DNA of 64,000 nt. It comes from Gymnothorax reevesii. Taxonomy: Eukaryota > Chordata > Actinopteri > Anguilliformes > Muraenidae. Where the stretch lies: assembly GCA_029721435.1 (NCBI GenBank), contig CM056592.1:31941611-32005610 (forward strand), read 5' to 3'. This document shows positions 38,501 through 53,000 of this stretch, piece after piece (positions within the stretch are counted from its first letter, which is position 1; the number at the start of each line of letters is the position of its first letter). Below the pieces are notes generated by a model. The model searched no databases. It was not told the origin of the DNA and saw nothing but the letters and a program-made list of their open reading frames with translations. Made by a program: the position numbers and the translations under genes.

Positions 38501-41500
38501 ACACTGGCTTGACCCACTGTCTGTGAACTAACCCTTAAAACTCTGAAGTAAGATTGTGCTGATGCCTCACATGGAATTTTCACCTCGGCCTCTGAGATTT
38601 AGGCCTAATGCTGCCTAAATCTCTTTAATCTCAGTCTAATAGCTGGCAGGTAGAGAAAGGGCTCTTGTGTTTCAGTCTGCTACAGGTCATGACCTCTTTT
38701 CCTCTCACTCCGGCGGTTCCTTGTTTTCACACCTCCTTTGGAGGCCGAGTGCTGCGCAGTGGGCTCATGTGGGCAAATGTTTTCTGTCAGGATTGGTGTG
38801 ATTTGTCGAGCAAATTTATATCAAAGGTAAACAGTGTAATGAATGAGGTTAACTTGCTCAGTAAACCTAAAATAACAGAGATTAAAACTCAAATGTTTAC
38901 ACTGAGCTCATTTCTCACACTTCCATCTGCTGGACCAGGAAGCAGCTGCTGATATTGCTGTGAGAACAAAAGCATGTTTTGGTAGTTCGAGTTCCTGCAG
39001 AAGATGTACTGGGTCCGCGCTCTGGCTCCAGGCTCTTGATAAATGCTGTGAGGTGATGTGGCAAATTTCCTTTCACTTGTCCGTAGCTGTTCGAATATTT
39101 CGAACATAGCGGCAGGATTTTTCCCTGTCAGTTCTGTAAAGTTCAAAAATGGCAAAGAAAGACTCGCACACAAGCCTGTATACAGAGCCACCTCATTTAA
39201 AACGTTGCTCTACAGCTGATTTGTAATCTAGAGCTTAATTAGTCACACCAAAAACCAATTACCTGCAGGCCAAAATATCAAATACATTAAGGTGTATAAT
39301 TTAGTATAAACCTAATAGTTATGTCAACACTGGTATAATAGGATAATGAGACCCACTAAAGTGAAGAAAGTCACAGAAAACTAGTCATATCTAATTCTTC
39401 ATTTAAACCATTAAAAGATATATCTGCATTCTCATTGGAGTAAAATTTGATCCACATTTCCACCGCATCAATTTCAAATCAAGACTCAAGTCGATCTTTC
39501 TGTCTGTGAGTCTTTCTTTGTCTTTTTTTTTTTCCTTGACTACCGCACCAGAGTATAAGGACAGAGGACAGTTTTTAAGGCGAAGCTCAGTCCTTGTGGA
39601 GCTCTGTAAAGTTAGCACGATGATTTGAGTTGGAGCCAATCTTTACATTGCAGCTGAAAACAACATGGGCTGTGTTTCATTGCTGTTTACTTTTGAGATA
39701 ATCTGATGAAGGGGTGTTTTCAGCTGACTGAAAAATTGTTTTTATATTTCTTTCTTCACTGTTAGTCGGGGTCGGTGAGGTAATTTTCCCATGAGTGAGT
39801 TGGCACACTGTACATTACTCAGATACCAGCGGCATTACCTCAGATTTATGTGACTTCATGTTCTGAGATCATCACCCTCATTTCCTGCAGTCAGAGTCAG
39901 GATGATCTGAGGTTAGATTTCATCACTGTTTACTTGAAGAAGTAAATATGCCTCTCCACAATTTGTCAAATAAAGCATTTTAAGTTTGAATGTTTCATAA
40001 GCAAACACTATTTTTTTCATAACACAATATAATATAATATTAAGGAAATTGTTCACACTGATTTGGTCACAATTTTATGAGTGGAAAACTCCTGTGTGAC
40101 TATTCTCTACATAGTTTGACAGCTTACACAATGACAAGGTGATCTGTCCGAAGCGCTCGCCCTCAGCCTCTGTAACTCTGCGCTGAAACAAGATATGGGG
40201 ATGATGTGAATACTGAATTTTATATGAATTAATTATATCTTTTGGATTGACATTAATTCCAGTGAAATGTATTACAGGAGACTGACGTGAGAAAGAGTTA
40301 AAAGTACGACAACATGCTCCACTCTCCCCTACATTGGACAAGCTAATTAAATCGCAGCAGAACTGCAGTGCAGAGATCACACTGAACTAACACCAGCGCT
40401 GCCCACACAAGGAAGGCATCGTAGGAATTTTATGAGAGGGAGTTTTTGTTGGCTGGAGTTGGAGATTTGGCTGCGGAGGGGGCTGCTGTCTGCGTACAAT
40501 TAGAAGGGCTGAGACAGAGCTGGTGCAGTCAGGCTGTGCCAGCATAAAGGGCCCTTCAGCCGCGAAGAAACAGGGTTTGACTGAAGCTCCGCCCGAGCTG
40601 GGACAGCCCTACGCTGGGTCTGCTGCCTTATGGAGCTTCTCACAGGCCATTCTCAACAGGCCTCGTCTTTGTGGGTGGTTGCCATGGCATTTCGTCGATG
40701 GAATCTCATTTCACGTCGCATTTCTGCGCTGAAAGGCTGTCATTTGTCGGGCAGCGAATCAGTCGGTTGCTGTGTTGATGTGCTTCATTGCCTTTCATTT
40801 TGCATTCTGTCTGATATCGGAGTAGCTTTTTTTTTCCCAAACCTCAACTTTCAGTCCTGACGGAAAGCTGGCCTCGAACGAGGCGTGTGTTACAGGAATA
40901 AAATGAAAGGGTGGGAGCGCCAGGCTGATGAAGTATCAGCCGCAGTAGGCAGGAGATGCATTAGCTCTGTTATTTTCCTCAGGAATCTCATGGCTGGTTT
41001 ATTCTGAGGTAACCTGGAAGGGTGTTAGCAGTGTAATCTTATCTGTAGCCCATGACTCATGTGACGCAGTGAGGACGGTGTCCAGGCCCCTGCGAGGGCG
41101 TCAGGTCCTCCTTATCGCAGGAAGCCAGAGTCTGCTTTGCTTTCTTTACCCTTAACTCACCAAGTGTGGAGAAACGAATGAACCGTCCAGCTTATCTCTC
41201 CCCTAAAACTGAATATTATCAGGAAAAGCAGCTCAACAATTCCCTCACTGTTGACTCGACATAGATGCTAACTTGATGGGGGATCACTCCAGGTTTACCT
41301 CTACCATCACAGCTGATGCTCTTTACTACAACTAAATTTCAATGAATTGAAATGTTATAGACTGTAAAAGATGCCACTGTGTGTATTTTATAATGTGTTT
41401 GCAGTGAAAAGCCATATGTCCCCTGTCCCCCGTGATCCCGCAGACCCTGTATACAGCATTGCCCGGCCTGTTGGACAGTAATCCCTTCTCAGACAGCGGT

Positions 41501-44500
41501 CAGCTTATGGTCCCAGAGGGTGTCCGGAGCATCCTGGACATTCTGAAGGAGACGATGAGGCTGGTCACCACCTTTCGGGTCCACAGGGAGATCGCCTCTC
41601 AGCTCTTCGCCTACCTCTTCTTCTTCACCAACGCATCGCTCTTCAACACCCTCATGGAGCGAGGTGAGCGCCGTGCGGCAGGACATGAGTCACGGCCAGA
41701 TCTGTCTCACATCCTGCAGTTCATATGCAGCATTTCATATGCTGAAGACTTATTCATTTGGCCCTGCGTTCTGGTGGAATACACTGGAAACAGGGAATTT
41801 TGGATGTTCAGAGGTGGATTATTTACCTGGGTGATTGCTTTATAGTTGGGTGATGGTTTAAGTATTGCATGTTGGCTGGTGGTGTATTTGTTTGTGAAGT
41901 GACTTTGATGGTGCTGTTCCATGTCGAGGTTCTGGAGGGGGGTTTTATCAGTGGTCCAGAGGTGTTCAGATCCGCGCCAATCTGGACCTTCTCATGGACT
42001 GGGCCCAGAGTGTGGACCTTGGTGATCTGGCGTCAGACTTCTTCCAAAAGCTCTCCTCCGCAGTCAATCTTCTGGCCACGCCAAAGGAAAACCTTCTCCA
42101 GGTAAGGCATTGTTGTCTTAATTCCCACGGCCACTTCATGACTCATTTATTTGGCGATATGCAATCGCTGGATGTTTGGCTGGCTGCATTATTGCCTTTG
42201 TTTGGTGCACTAACGTTTGAATTCTCACTGGAAATGGGTGCCTCAGCTTGCTGGGTCGACTGTTTGTAACACACCATTGAGAGGGCATGTGAGCGCTTGC
42301 TGAATTTAGCTCATGCTGCCAACCCAAACTTAGTTATAAGGGCTGTAAAGTGAGTGTTAAAAATGTATATTCATGTGCTCTGGTGTCTGTAGTGGTCACC
42401 ATTGTGTTTGTAAACTAGTTACTGCTTCACTTGCACATCTGTTTTCACAGCGTATCTGCAAGTAATAACATTTAGTGGTGGGAGGTTGGTGAGGGCTGGG
42501 CTGAAGAATCCTGACAATACAAGAGAGAAAATGCTGGAATGCAGTGAATTGCTGAAGTTATGTTGAATTAGCCGCCATAAATTAAGGAAGTGAGAGGAGG
42601 GCTTCATGATCTGAACAGCTGCTCTTTTGACCATTACCAGCTCCACTGTGATTGAGATACTTCACTATCCCAGTATCTTCAACTCTTATTTTTTTTGTTT
42701 CTTTTGAATTATTCATCGATTCTGGCTTCTGGCACTGATGGTGAATGTGTGATTTAATCTGCTTTGTGGGGAAACTCAGAAAAAAACATCCAGCCAAAGA
42801 AAACATGTTTTGATGCAAAAAAGGGTGCGCAGACAGGTTAGCTGCGGGGCGTCCACGATCATGTTCATAAATATTTGGACCTCAACAAAGCTTTGTTTTT
42901 TTGGTGCTGTAGTAGTACTTCAAATAAAGGCGGACTTTCTGATTTAATTTCAGGTTATTAACCCCTAGAGCGCTGAAATAAATTCTAAAAATATGTAGAT
43001 TTCTTTATCTTGTGCTGTTGAAAACCTATCATGTGGCAACTCTTTTCAACAAGTCACCACATGATAGGTTTTCAACAGCTTTTATTTTGAAATCTTACAC
43101 CATTGAGTAACAATAGTTGCAATGAGCGCTCTGGGGGTTAATATCCAAATCACATAAACACTTTAGAAATTGCAGCTATTAATATTTTGATCCCTCCCAT
43201 TTAAGGGATCAGAAGTAATTAGACGATTGGCTGTTCAGCTGTACCTTTGGCAGGTGTGTGTTTCTGTCAAATTTCATTCAGAAGTAAGCAGAGAAAAGGT
43301 TTAGATTTCAACTGCGAAATCATAATTTGGCTGAAAAATCAAAACTAACCCATCAGAAAGATGGGTAAAGAGATTGTTTGTGGCCAAATTGACTATTTGG
43401 TGCATTTGTAATCTCCTTGGGCATGGAATGCACTGGCCCCAGTAAAAAAAATGGTCAGGAGACCAGAATTAGTAGATATCAGAAAAATTATATATCTGGT
43501 GAAGGAAAACCCTTCACAACAATTAGCCAGATCAAGAGGACCCTCAAAGGGATTTTCAAGTCTTTGTCCAAGTCAGCAATCAACAGAAGACTTCACCAGA
43601 GTAAATAAAGGGGATATACCATGAGATGTAATCTAGTGGTAGGCCTTGATTACTGAAATACCAGATTAGTTTGCCATTAACATTTGAAGAAGCCTGCACA
43701 GTTCTAGAATAACATCCTATCCAGGTAAAACTGAGCAACTTGTTCCAGAATGATGGGAAGAGAGAAGTACAGAGAAAGAAAGGAACAGCTGATGGTCTGA
43801 AGCATAGCACCGCGTCTGCGAAGCATGGCGCCACGTCTGTGAAGCATGGTGGCGAGAGTGTAGTCGCCTGGGTGTGTATGTCTGCCTTTGGAACTAGTTT
43901 GCCTGTATCAATTCAAGATGATGCGACTGCTGACAAAAACAGCTGGGTGAATTCACTGAGTAACAAAAATGGTTGGGTGAAATCACTGCTGACAAAAACA
44001 TGGGTGAATTCACTGCTGACAAAAACATGGGTGAATTCACTGCTGACAAAAACAACTGGGTGAATTCACTGCTGGCAAAAACAGCTGGGTGAATTCACTG
44101 CTGACAAAAACAACTGGGTGAATTCACTGCTGACAAAAACAGCTGGGTGAATTCACTGCTGACAAAGACAGCTGGGTGAATTCACTGCTGGCAAAAACAG
44201 CTGGGTGAATTCACTGCAGACAAAAACTGCTGGGTGAATTCACTGCGGACAAAGACAGCTGGGTGAATTCACTGCTGACAAAAACAGCTGGGTGAATAGT
44301 GAACTGCAAAGGTGTACATTGTCCGCTCAGATTCAGCCAAATGTTTAGAACTCATTGGACCGTATTTCACTGTGCAGACGAATAATGACCTGAAAAGTAC
44401 AATACAAGCCTTTCAGAGGCGAAGTAGTAAAATTGTCTACTCTGGCCTCGTCAATCACCTGACCTGAAGCCAACTGAGCATCCATTTTGCTTACTGAAGA

Positions 44501-47500
44501 TAAAACTAAAGGCTAAATTCAAAATTCTTTGAGAACATGCAGGAACTGAAGTCAGCTGCTCTGAGGTCTTGGCAGAGCATCACCAGGAAGGAAACCCAGT
44601 GTCTGCTGATGTCTTTAAGCTCAAGACTGCTAAATCATCCACTGTAAAGGATTTGCAACCAATCATTACAATTGCAACCAAGAAGTAAAAATAATGATTT
44701 AAGTTATGATTATGTTTGTTTGTCCAATTACTTTTGAATAAAATGGGGAGCCTTGTTTAAAAATAAGTGTAATGTCTACACAGTTGATAAAACATTTTTC
44801 ACAAAACCCTTAAAGTTGAAAGTCAGCACTTCAATTCAGATCCATTGTGATGACAAATTTTGTGGCTGTCCAAATACCTAAGGCCTCGACTGCATTTCCC
44901 CCATTTGAAAAAAAGTAAAATGCTAAACACATATTTTAACGTAAGTTTTCTTTATTTTGATTTTTAAAAATTTATAAAAGCCTGAGTAAACATCAGGATA
45001 CAAACTACTGCAGGCCTGTTAATCCTTATCCGCGCACATCATTTCCCACCATCTGATAAACGGCGCAGCTTCAGGAAGTACAGGAGTTATTGTTACACGC
45101 TAAATTTGTGAGGTAGTTTGGCCAATAAAGAAAGGAAACAATAAAGATTAGCAGTTACAACGCAAACAAAGGTCAGAAAGCAGCACACAAAGCAGTTTGC
45201 TCCTTTAAAATTTATGGCCCTTGAAATGTTCTTCGAGCGCTTTATTTCGGGAAGAGGGCTGATGTCACGGCCATTGAAGTGGAAATAAAATCTGCTCCTC
45301 GCCTTCTGGAAGGGTCCCGCGCTACTCACCAACTGACTTATCGTCACTGACGCACCGCGTATTTTACAGCTTTGCCCATCATGTTCTGTGAATGAAGCTA
45401 TTTGGAGAAGTGTGATCTCACTGATGACAATGTATTAATACATCCAGAACTCACTCAGTTTTTGTGCGTAAACTGCATGATGGACATTTCTTTTTAAACC
45501 TCATGTTATTTGGGATTCACTCATTGTCTACCTGTGGAATGAGGAGAAATTACACTGGTGTATTTAAGGGGAAATAGACAGAATGTGAGGAGCAGGAAAT
45601 AAACTCCGTTGATGGTGATAATGCTGTGCTGCTCGCATCGTGATGCATTCCCTCCCATTCCCTGGGATTGTATAACTGAATTTAAAATAATCCCTATAGA
45701 AAATTGCTTTCTAAGTTAGTTGGCAGTAGTTAAAAAATAAATATCATATGTACTCTGTCAGTCATTTTGATGTGTTAAGGCTTAGGTCTTAGAGCACTGA
45801 ATAAATTTTAAAGGAATTAAAAATGTTGTTATCCTGAGCTGTTGAAAACCTATCATGTGGCAACTTGTTTAAAAGAGCTCCGGGATTTTAAGCAGCATCT
45901 GATTTTGATATCTTTCATCATTGGGCAACTATAATTACCTACAGCCCTGTAAGGGTTAATAATTAGGCTTATTTTTGAGTTTGTGTTTCTTATCTGCCTC
46001 AGTATCTTCAGTGTTTACCACCTGAGAGAGAATTACAGTCTAATACAAGGGCCTTCTCATAAGTTTGCCTCAGGATGGACAGGCCATGTCCTGATCTTAA
46101 AGGTGCTGAGTCACAATTATTGTGCGATCTCGCAACATCTCAGAAAAGTGAAGCTCCCTGACTAATTCCTTAATCAGACTGAATTTGATTACACCCTTGC
46201 CAATCCATCTTCATTTTGCGTTGTATTTATATATTTTAGTTACTCCGGCTTCATGCTTTTTATATTAAGGAGCTTTTTATGGAAATTCAAAGATTAAAAG
46301 CGCAATTTAAGCTTTCGCCAAGGGATATGAAGAATACAAGATAGTTGCCGTCGCCAATAATCAAAGAAGAAGAAAAAAAACCTTCTAGATTGTTGGACTT
46401 GCAATGGCGGATTTTCTTTGTTCAAAGTTGTCAGTAGTGGTGGTAGCACAGCTCCTTTAAGGCAACTCCTTTTCGTGACTGTGAGGAATGTGCTTGTTCA
46501 CAGAAAAAAAATTTAGACTAAAAAAAAACTGAGACTGCTGAAGACAGTCTACACTTTTAGTGTCTCTGCAGAGGCTGGCTTTTGCAGTCGCTGTTTCACG
46601 TTTGCATCGAGTCGTGTTTGGTGGTTTGTGGAACAGAAGTCTTTAAGCAACGTGCCCACGGTCCCATTGCATGTGTAATTTTCCATTTGTCTCTCTGTCA
46701 CATTATCCTATAGTTCTCTAGACGGGCTGCGTCTTTAGTGTTGTGGTCATTTCATTCTGTCATTCATCCAGTTGGAGGATCACATGTAACCACAATGTTG
46801 TACCAGTAAGTTTATAACAAATGGGGAACTGTAAAGGAAACTCTTTACTCATAACTCTTTTGAGACTTCTTTTTGCGTAATTTGACCAATTTTAAGTCTT
46901 TCGCTGACATACTTTATAAACTTATGCACTTATCAACATAAATAGCCTTAGGATGAGTGTATACTGTAAAGTCATAATTTAATTTGATGGTTCTTCCTTG
47001 AAAGAGAACTTTGACCGCAAAATATGTTGCTAGTATGTTGTCAGACATTCGTCTAAACATTTGTGCTGGGGTATGCTCTTCATTGTAAAGCTTTCCATCG
47101 GAAGACTCTTTGATGGATCATTCAGGTTCTGTAATGTTTGGATCTGGTGGTGTCTCATTGGTTTCAGATCTTTACTGTACAGTATTACTTATCTCAGAAT
47201 AATTTTCAAAGAAATTTTCCGTGTTATTGTTCTTCATTATATTACCAGCACGTCAAATGTGTAACAGGAACTGCTGAGGTCTCATTTTAGACTGTTGGGC
47301 TGGTCTTGAGAAAATACTAGTGCTGACAGAGCATAATGTGATGGGACACAACATGACGCAATGCTCTAACATACTGTCCTGATTTCAGAATATGGTCGAT
47401 ATTTTTCTTTGGCTTTTTCCTGTTTTATTTTTCATCTTGGAGCTCAGTATGACAGTGGGCCTGGAATTGAAGTCAAGAGAAGAGCGGGATAATTAGCTCT

Positions 47501-50058
47501 CGCTTTGTGCTTCCCTGCTGCTTTATTTACTCAATAAATCTCCACCATCCGACTGCAATACATATCACCCTCTGACTCCAATACATCTCCACCCTCTGAC
47601 TCCAATACATCTCCACTCTCTGACTCCAATACATCTCCACTCTCTGACTCCAATACATCTCCACTCTCTGACTCTAAAACATCTTCACCCTCTGACTCCA
47701 ATACATCTCCACTCTCTGACTCCAATACATCTCCACCCTCTGACTCCAATACATCTCCACTCTCTGGCTCCAATACATCCCCACTCTCTGACTCTAAAAC
47801 ATCTTCACCCTCTGACTCCAATACATCTTCACTCTCTGACTCCAATACATCTCCACCCTCTGACTCCAATACATCTCCACCCTCTGACTCCAATACATCT
47901 CTGCTCTCTGACCCCAAAACATCTCCACCCTCTGACTCAAATACATCCCTCACTCTCTGACTCCAATACATCTCCACCCTATTACTCCAATACATCACCA
48001 CCCTCTGACTCCAATACATCTCCACCCTCTGACTCCAATACATCTCCACCCTATAACTCGAATACATCTCCTCCCTCTGACTCCAATACATCTCCAGTCT
48101 CTGACTCCCATACATCTCCACCCTCTGACTCCAATACATCTCCACCCTCTGACTTAATACATCTCTACCCTCTGACTCCAATACATCTCCTCCCTCTGAC
48201 TCCAATACATCTCCAGTCTCTGACTCCCATACATCTCCACCCTCTGACTCAATACATCTCTACCCTCTGACTCCAATACATCTCCTCCCTCTGACTCCAA
48301 TACATCTCCAGTCTCTGACTCCCATACATCTCCACCCTCTGACTCCAATACATCTCCACCCTCTGACTCCAATACATCTCCACTCTCTGACTCTAAAACA
48401 TCTCCACCCTCTGCAATGAAAAGGAGAAAGAAAACCTAGAAAAATAAAGTACATAACCAAACACCAACAACTCTCAAAGCTATCAATCCTCCTGTAACCC
48501 CCCAAACCTCCTCAAGCCTCATCATTCCAATGCATGATTGGAATTATATTTTTACATGCAATGATGTCTCCATAAGAAGAGGAAAAAAAAAACTATCACA
48601 CAGACACATACTTGACTTGCATCAGGCATGACCCCTGGAAGCGTACAGTAATGTAGCTGGGACAGCCATCGCTTTCTTTCATGTGTTATTAAAGAAGCAG
48701 TAAACAAGAACACTTTCGAAGGAAATGATGGGATCTACAGGTATTTTCCTCAGTTTTTCCCGGAGGAAACCCTCGTGTTTTTTCCCGATGCTTATTTGAG
48801 CGAAGAGTTAAGAATAACAGATGGCTGGGTTCCAGCTCAGTCCGGGAGTCTGCGGTACTGTTCAGTGTGAGAGTCTCAGAGGAGAACATCCCGGCCTGTC
48901 GGAGCTGTAAGGAGCCGGAAGCGTAATGATGCATTCGCTCTGAGCTCCTGCATGCTGACTGATGCATCCCTCATGAATTAGAGTAAATGAGGAGGGCAAA
49001 GAGGTCTCAGTCTGGCTGTCCCAGCCGCACCAGTGATAAATGCGAGATGGACAGAGTAACGTGAGACATTACAGGTCTAATAATACACATTGTGCCCAAG
49101 TGGACAAATGTTAGTCAAAATGAGGCCAATCTGAAGCAGGCCCTTTATTTTAAGAGGCTGGTTTGAGACCTGCACATTTATTTGGACCTGGGTGATTTCG
49201 AGCGGGGGTATCCAATCTAATCCACAAAGGGCCAGTGTGTGCGCTAGTTTTTGTTACAGCCCGACACTGCTACACCTGATTCTTGGCTAAAGGTCTTAAT
49301 TGACCCCCCTGATCAGTTAATTAGTGGAATGAGGTGTCGTAGCCCTGGGCTGTAACAAAAACCTGCTCCCACACCGGGCCTTCATGTATTAGATTGGACA
49401 GCCCTGATTTTGAGCATTAAGTAGATTTAGAAGTTAAATAGGGACATGTTCTGTATGTATAAGCACTAAACATGTTTTACAAATTTCAAAATAATTTTTA
49501 CAGTCAAGGATTTCTGAGAGACTTGTAAGTGATATTCTGACTTGTGTGTCAAACCGAAAGTCTGTCTGGAAGAGAGTATTTTCCCTCTGTCTGATGCGTT
49601 TGAGCGCTACCTGCCATCTGAGGGCTGTTAGCTACACTCAAAATGGGTGAATTATGAGATACAGGCGAAGGGGTAGGGCACTGAAGTCTGCTCTGACGAG
49701 GCTGCGGTTGAGGGATGACTGTGTGTGTGTGTGTCTGTGTGCGTGTGTGAGAGGATATGAGAGGAGAGGACATGTGGATAGACACTCATGGGTTCATTAA
49801 GGAACCTCAGTTTGCGACAGAGTCGAATATTGTGTGTGTGCTCATGCAAGTGCCTGTTTGTTCCTGCATTGATCAGAAGTGATTGTTTATTGTTTATTGA
49901 ATGGATCCCCATTAGCTGTCGCCTAGGCGACCTCTAATCTTCCTGGGGTCCATAAGATACATAAAATATAACATGAATGATAACATCCAAGACATGAAAT
50001 AAATACAAGGTCATAAATTCCTAGCATAACTACACTTAAAATAATAACGACAACAACA

Positions 50059-50090
<32 letters not shown>

Positions 50091-53000
50091 CAATTATATA
50101 ATCATATAGCATATAGCATAATATCATCATATATTAATAACTCTTTAAATATACTAATACACAATAATAGTACTAAATATATCTTCAGTCGCTATGATAA
50201 TAGTAATTCTACTAATTTTAAGATCAATCATAAATTTACAGTCATATGGTCTGCTGCCTTAGGTGAGCCTTAAGTCGTTTTTTAAAAGTTAGTTTGTTTT
50301 GTAAACGAGATATATAAGGAGGTAAAGTATTCCAGGACATAATTGAGCGATATATAACTGAGTGTTTGAGTAGATTAGTTCTCGGAGTTGGAGGTATCAG
50401 GTAACCAGAGCTGGCATTTCTAGTGTAATGGTTATGTCCGTCTCTAGTATTTAGTAATTGGTTGAAAAAATATTTGGGTGTCTGATTGAATATGATGTTT
50501 CTAAAGAACATCAGGATGTTGTAGCTGAGTTTAACTTCAACTGAGAACCAGGAAAGTCAGGAGTGCATATCAGCTATATTTGTACGTGTTGAGCAGTTAA
50601 GTGCCAGTCTAGCTGCTCTGTTTTGAATCATTTGCAATTTGTGTATTTCTTTCTTAGCTGCTGCAGACCATATAATAGAACAGTATTGCAGATGACAGAA
50701 AACCAAGGACTGTATTACCTGACTGATCACAGAGGATGACAAATAAGGAGAGCACTTTCTAATCAATGCTAAGCCTCTTCCCATTTTGGACACAGTATTA
50801 TCAATGTGATCAGACCATGACAACTGTTCATCCAACATTACACCAAGTAATTTTGTTTTCTTGACTTGCTCTATTGCTGTTCCTGACATTGATAGATGCA
50901 GCTGTGGGTCACCAATAAGCATACTTCTTGAGCCAAAAATAATACATTTTGTTTTAAAGATATTCAGGACCAGTTTGTTATTTTTCACCCAGCTAGACAC
51001 CCTCTCTAGATCCTGATTCACAATGGTTTCTAGCTCATTTATAGTTGAGGCAGTGCTATACAGTGTTGTGTCGTCCGCGTACATAACCATAGTGGAATTT
51101 TGCATTGTGAGAGGTAAATCATTTGTGTAAATAGAAAAAAGTAAAGGGCCAAGGCAGCTCCCTTGTGGAACTCCACAGCTGATCTGCTTGCAGTCGGAAA
51201 GGCTACCATTAACCTCTTAAACTCTTAAACTCCTGAGACTCACCGCAGCAAAATACCTACAACGCTGCGCTAATTAAGTAGCAATATAGTCATATTACAC
51301 ATCAAATGAAACTGGAGAGCCTCTGCTACAAGCACATATAAGTCATTTTTACATACACCAAGCACAACTCAAGCGCCAAGCATATTCATGTTCAAATATC
51401 AAAATCCGAGTAGCGTCAGAAAATCAACCCTCTCTCCACATTTCCATGTCTCCCTCTCTGATACTTCATGCTACACAAACAGAGATATACTCTATTCATT
51501 TTGGGTATGTCATTTTTAAACAGAAACCTAAAAAAACTGATCATCCAAGAGAGTGCCGAGCAGCTAAATCCATATTCATCTAATTTGGTGATCAATATGT
51601 TGTGATCTATAACATCAAAAGCAGCACTGAAATCAAGTAGAACTACTAACTGCCTACTATTTCCCTATTATCCATATGTTTCAACCAGTCATCCGTTAGC
51701 TGGGCTAGAGCTGTGGTGGTTGAATGACACTCTCTGTTTGCATGCTGTGAACTTGTGATCAAATTATTTATGATAAAATAATTTTGGATTTGATTGAAAA
51801 CTATCTTTTCTAATAATTTACTGAAGACAGGAAGTATGCTAATTGGACGGCTGTTTGCACCAGTAAGATTTGATTTATTGTCCTTTGGTATTGGAATTAT
51901 CTTAGCCTCTTTCCATATCCTTGGGCAAACCCCGTTAGATAAACATCTGTTAAAGATGTGACAAATGGGAGTTGATAAGTGATGGTGGTAACACAGCTCT
52001 CTTGATGGGCATGTTAGGCATCACAGAGTGATAACATACAGGCTTGTGATAAATAAATGAGAGGGATGGCAGCCCAAGAGTCTAAGAGCACTGTGGTCGC
52101 AGTCCCATCGTATTCAGACCCCCAAGAAGGTGATCTTTCGTGAGGATGCTCTCCCTGAAACATTCGCCAAGTACACACTGGAGACACCAGTGCACCACAG
52201 GGCTTCGTCTTCATACTTTAGATACCAGGTGTACGCTTGACTCTGTGCGTGCAAATGCAGATTATTAACGTCGACAGTTATGTCAGTTGGCAGGGCTCCC
52301 ACTCTTAAATCCCTCCATAGCCATGACATGCTAAGACTCGTCTAATAGAAAACACTTCTGTGAGATGTCGAATCAGGCACGCCTGGAATGCATAAAATAT
52401 GAGTTCATATGCAGGTGAAAATACTACAGCTGCTGAACTGTCTCCAGTCTTCTAAAATGAATATCCAGCACCAGATCATTTTGGTAGATCTATAAATATT
52501 TGGATAAGTATTTTCATCATCTTGGCTGTGTGCCACCTCATTGGATTTGAAATGAAACAATAGACCGATAAGATAAGATAAGATTCTGTCTTTCAAAATG
52601 CCTCAAGCTCCTGCAAATTCTTTGGTCGTCTCGCATGAATCTCCCCAAAGTGGCTCGATGATATTGAGGTCAGGAGACTGTAATGGCCACTACTAGAACC
52701 TTCACCTTTCTCCTCTGTAACCACTGGAGGGTTAACTTGGCCTTGTGCTTCGGATCATTGTCATGCTGGAAAGTCCAAGTGTGTCCCATGTGCAGCTTTT
52801 ATGCTGAAGAGTGTAAATTGTCTTCCTGTAATTCCACCATGCTTCACAGTGTGATGGTATATTTTTCACCATCGCCTTGTTGACTGCTCTCCAAATATGG
52901 GCCTTATGGTTGTGACCATAAAGTTCTATTTTGGTCTCGTCACTCCAAATGTCAGTATTCCAGAAGCTGTGAGGTGCGTCAAGGTGTTGTCTGGCATATT

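Larger units (their letters stand above)
42860..44890 (+). mobile_element. decayed Tc1-like element with nested insertions
   Basis: The ends read ATAAATATTTGGAC (about 42868) and GTCCAAATACCTAAGG (about 44868), an inverted pair typical of a teleost Tc1 family. Remnant transposase is visible at 43417-43600 and 43740-43900, where [18 protein letters not shown] corresponds to the conserved KHGGGSVMAWACMAASGT block, and at 44320-44690. The protein is broken by many stops and frameshifts. A TTAA MITE sits inside its left end, and a 29-bp minisatellite replaces part of the transposase. Confidence 0.75.

Noticed and set aside
47531..48505. Minus-strand ESEGGDVL repeat protein
   Set aside because: It is the translation of the 24-bp minisatellite; there is no start context, no flanking coding sequence and several frame changes.
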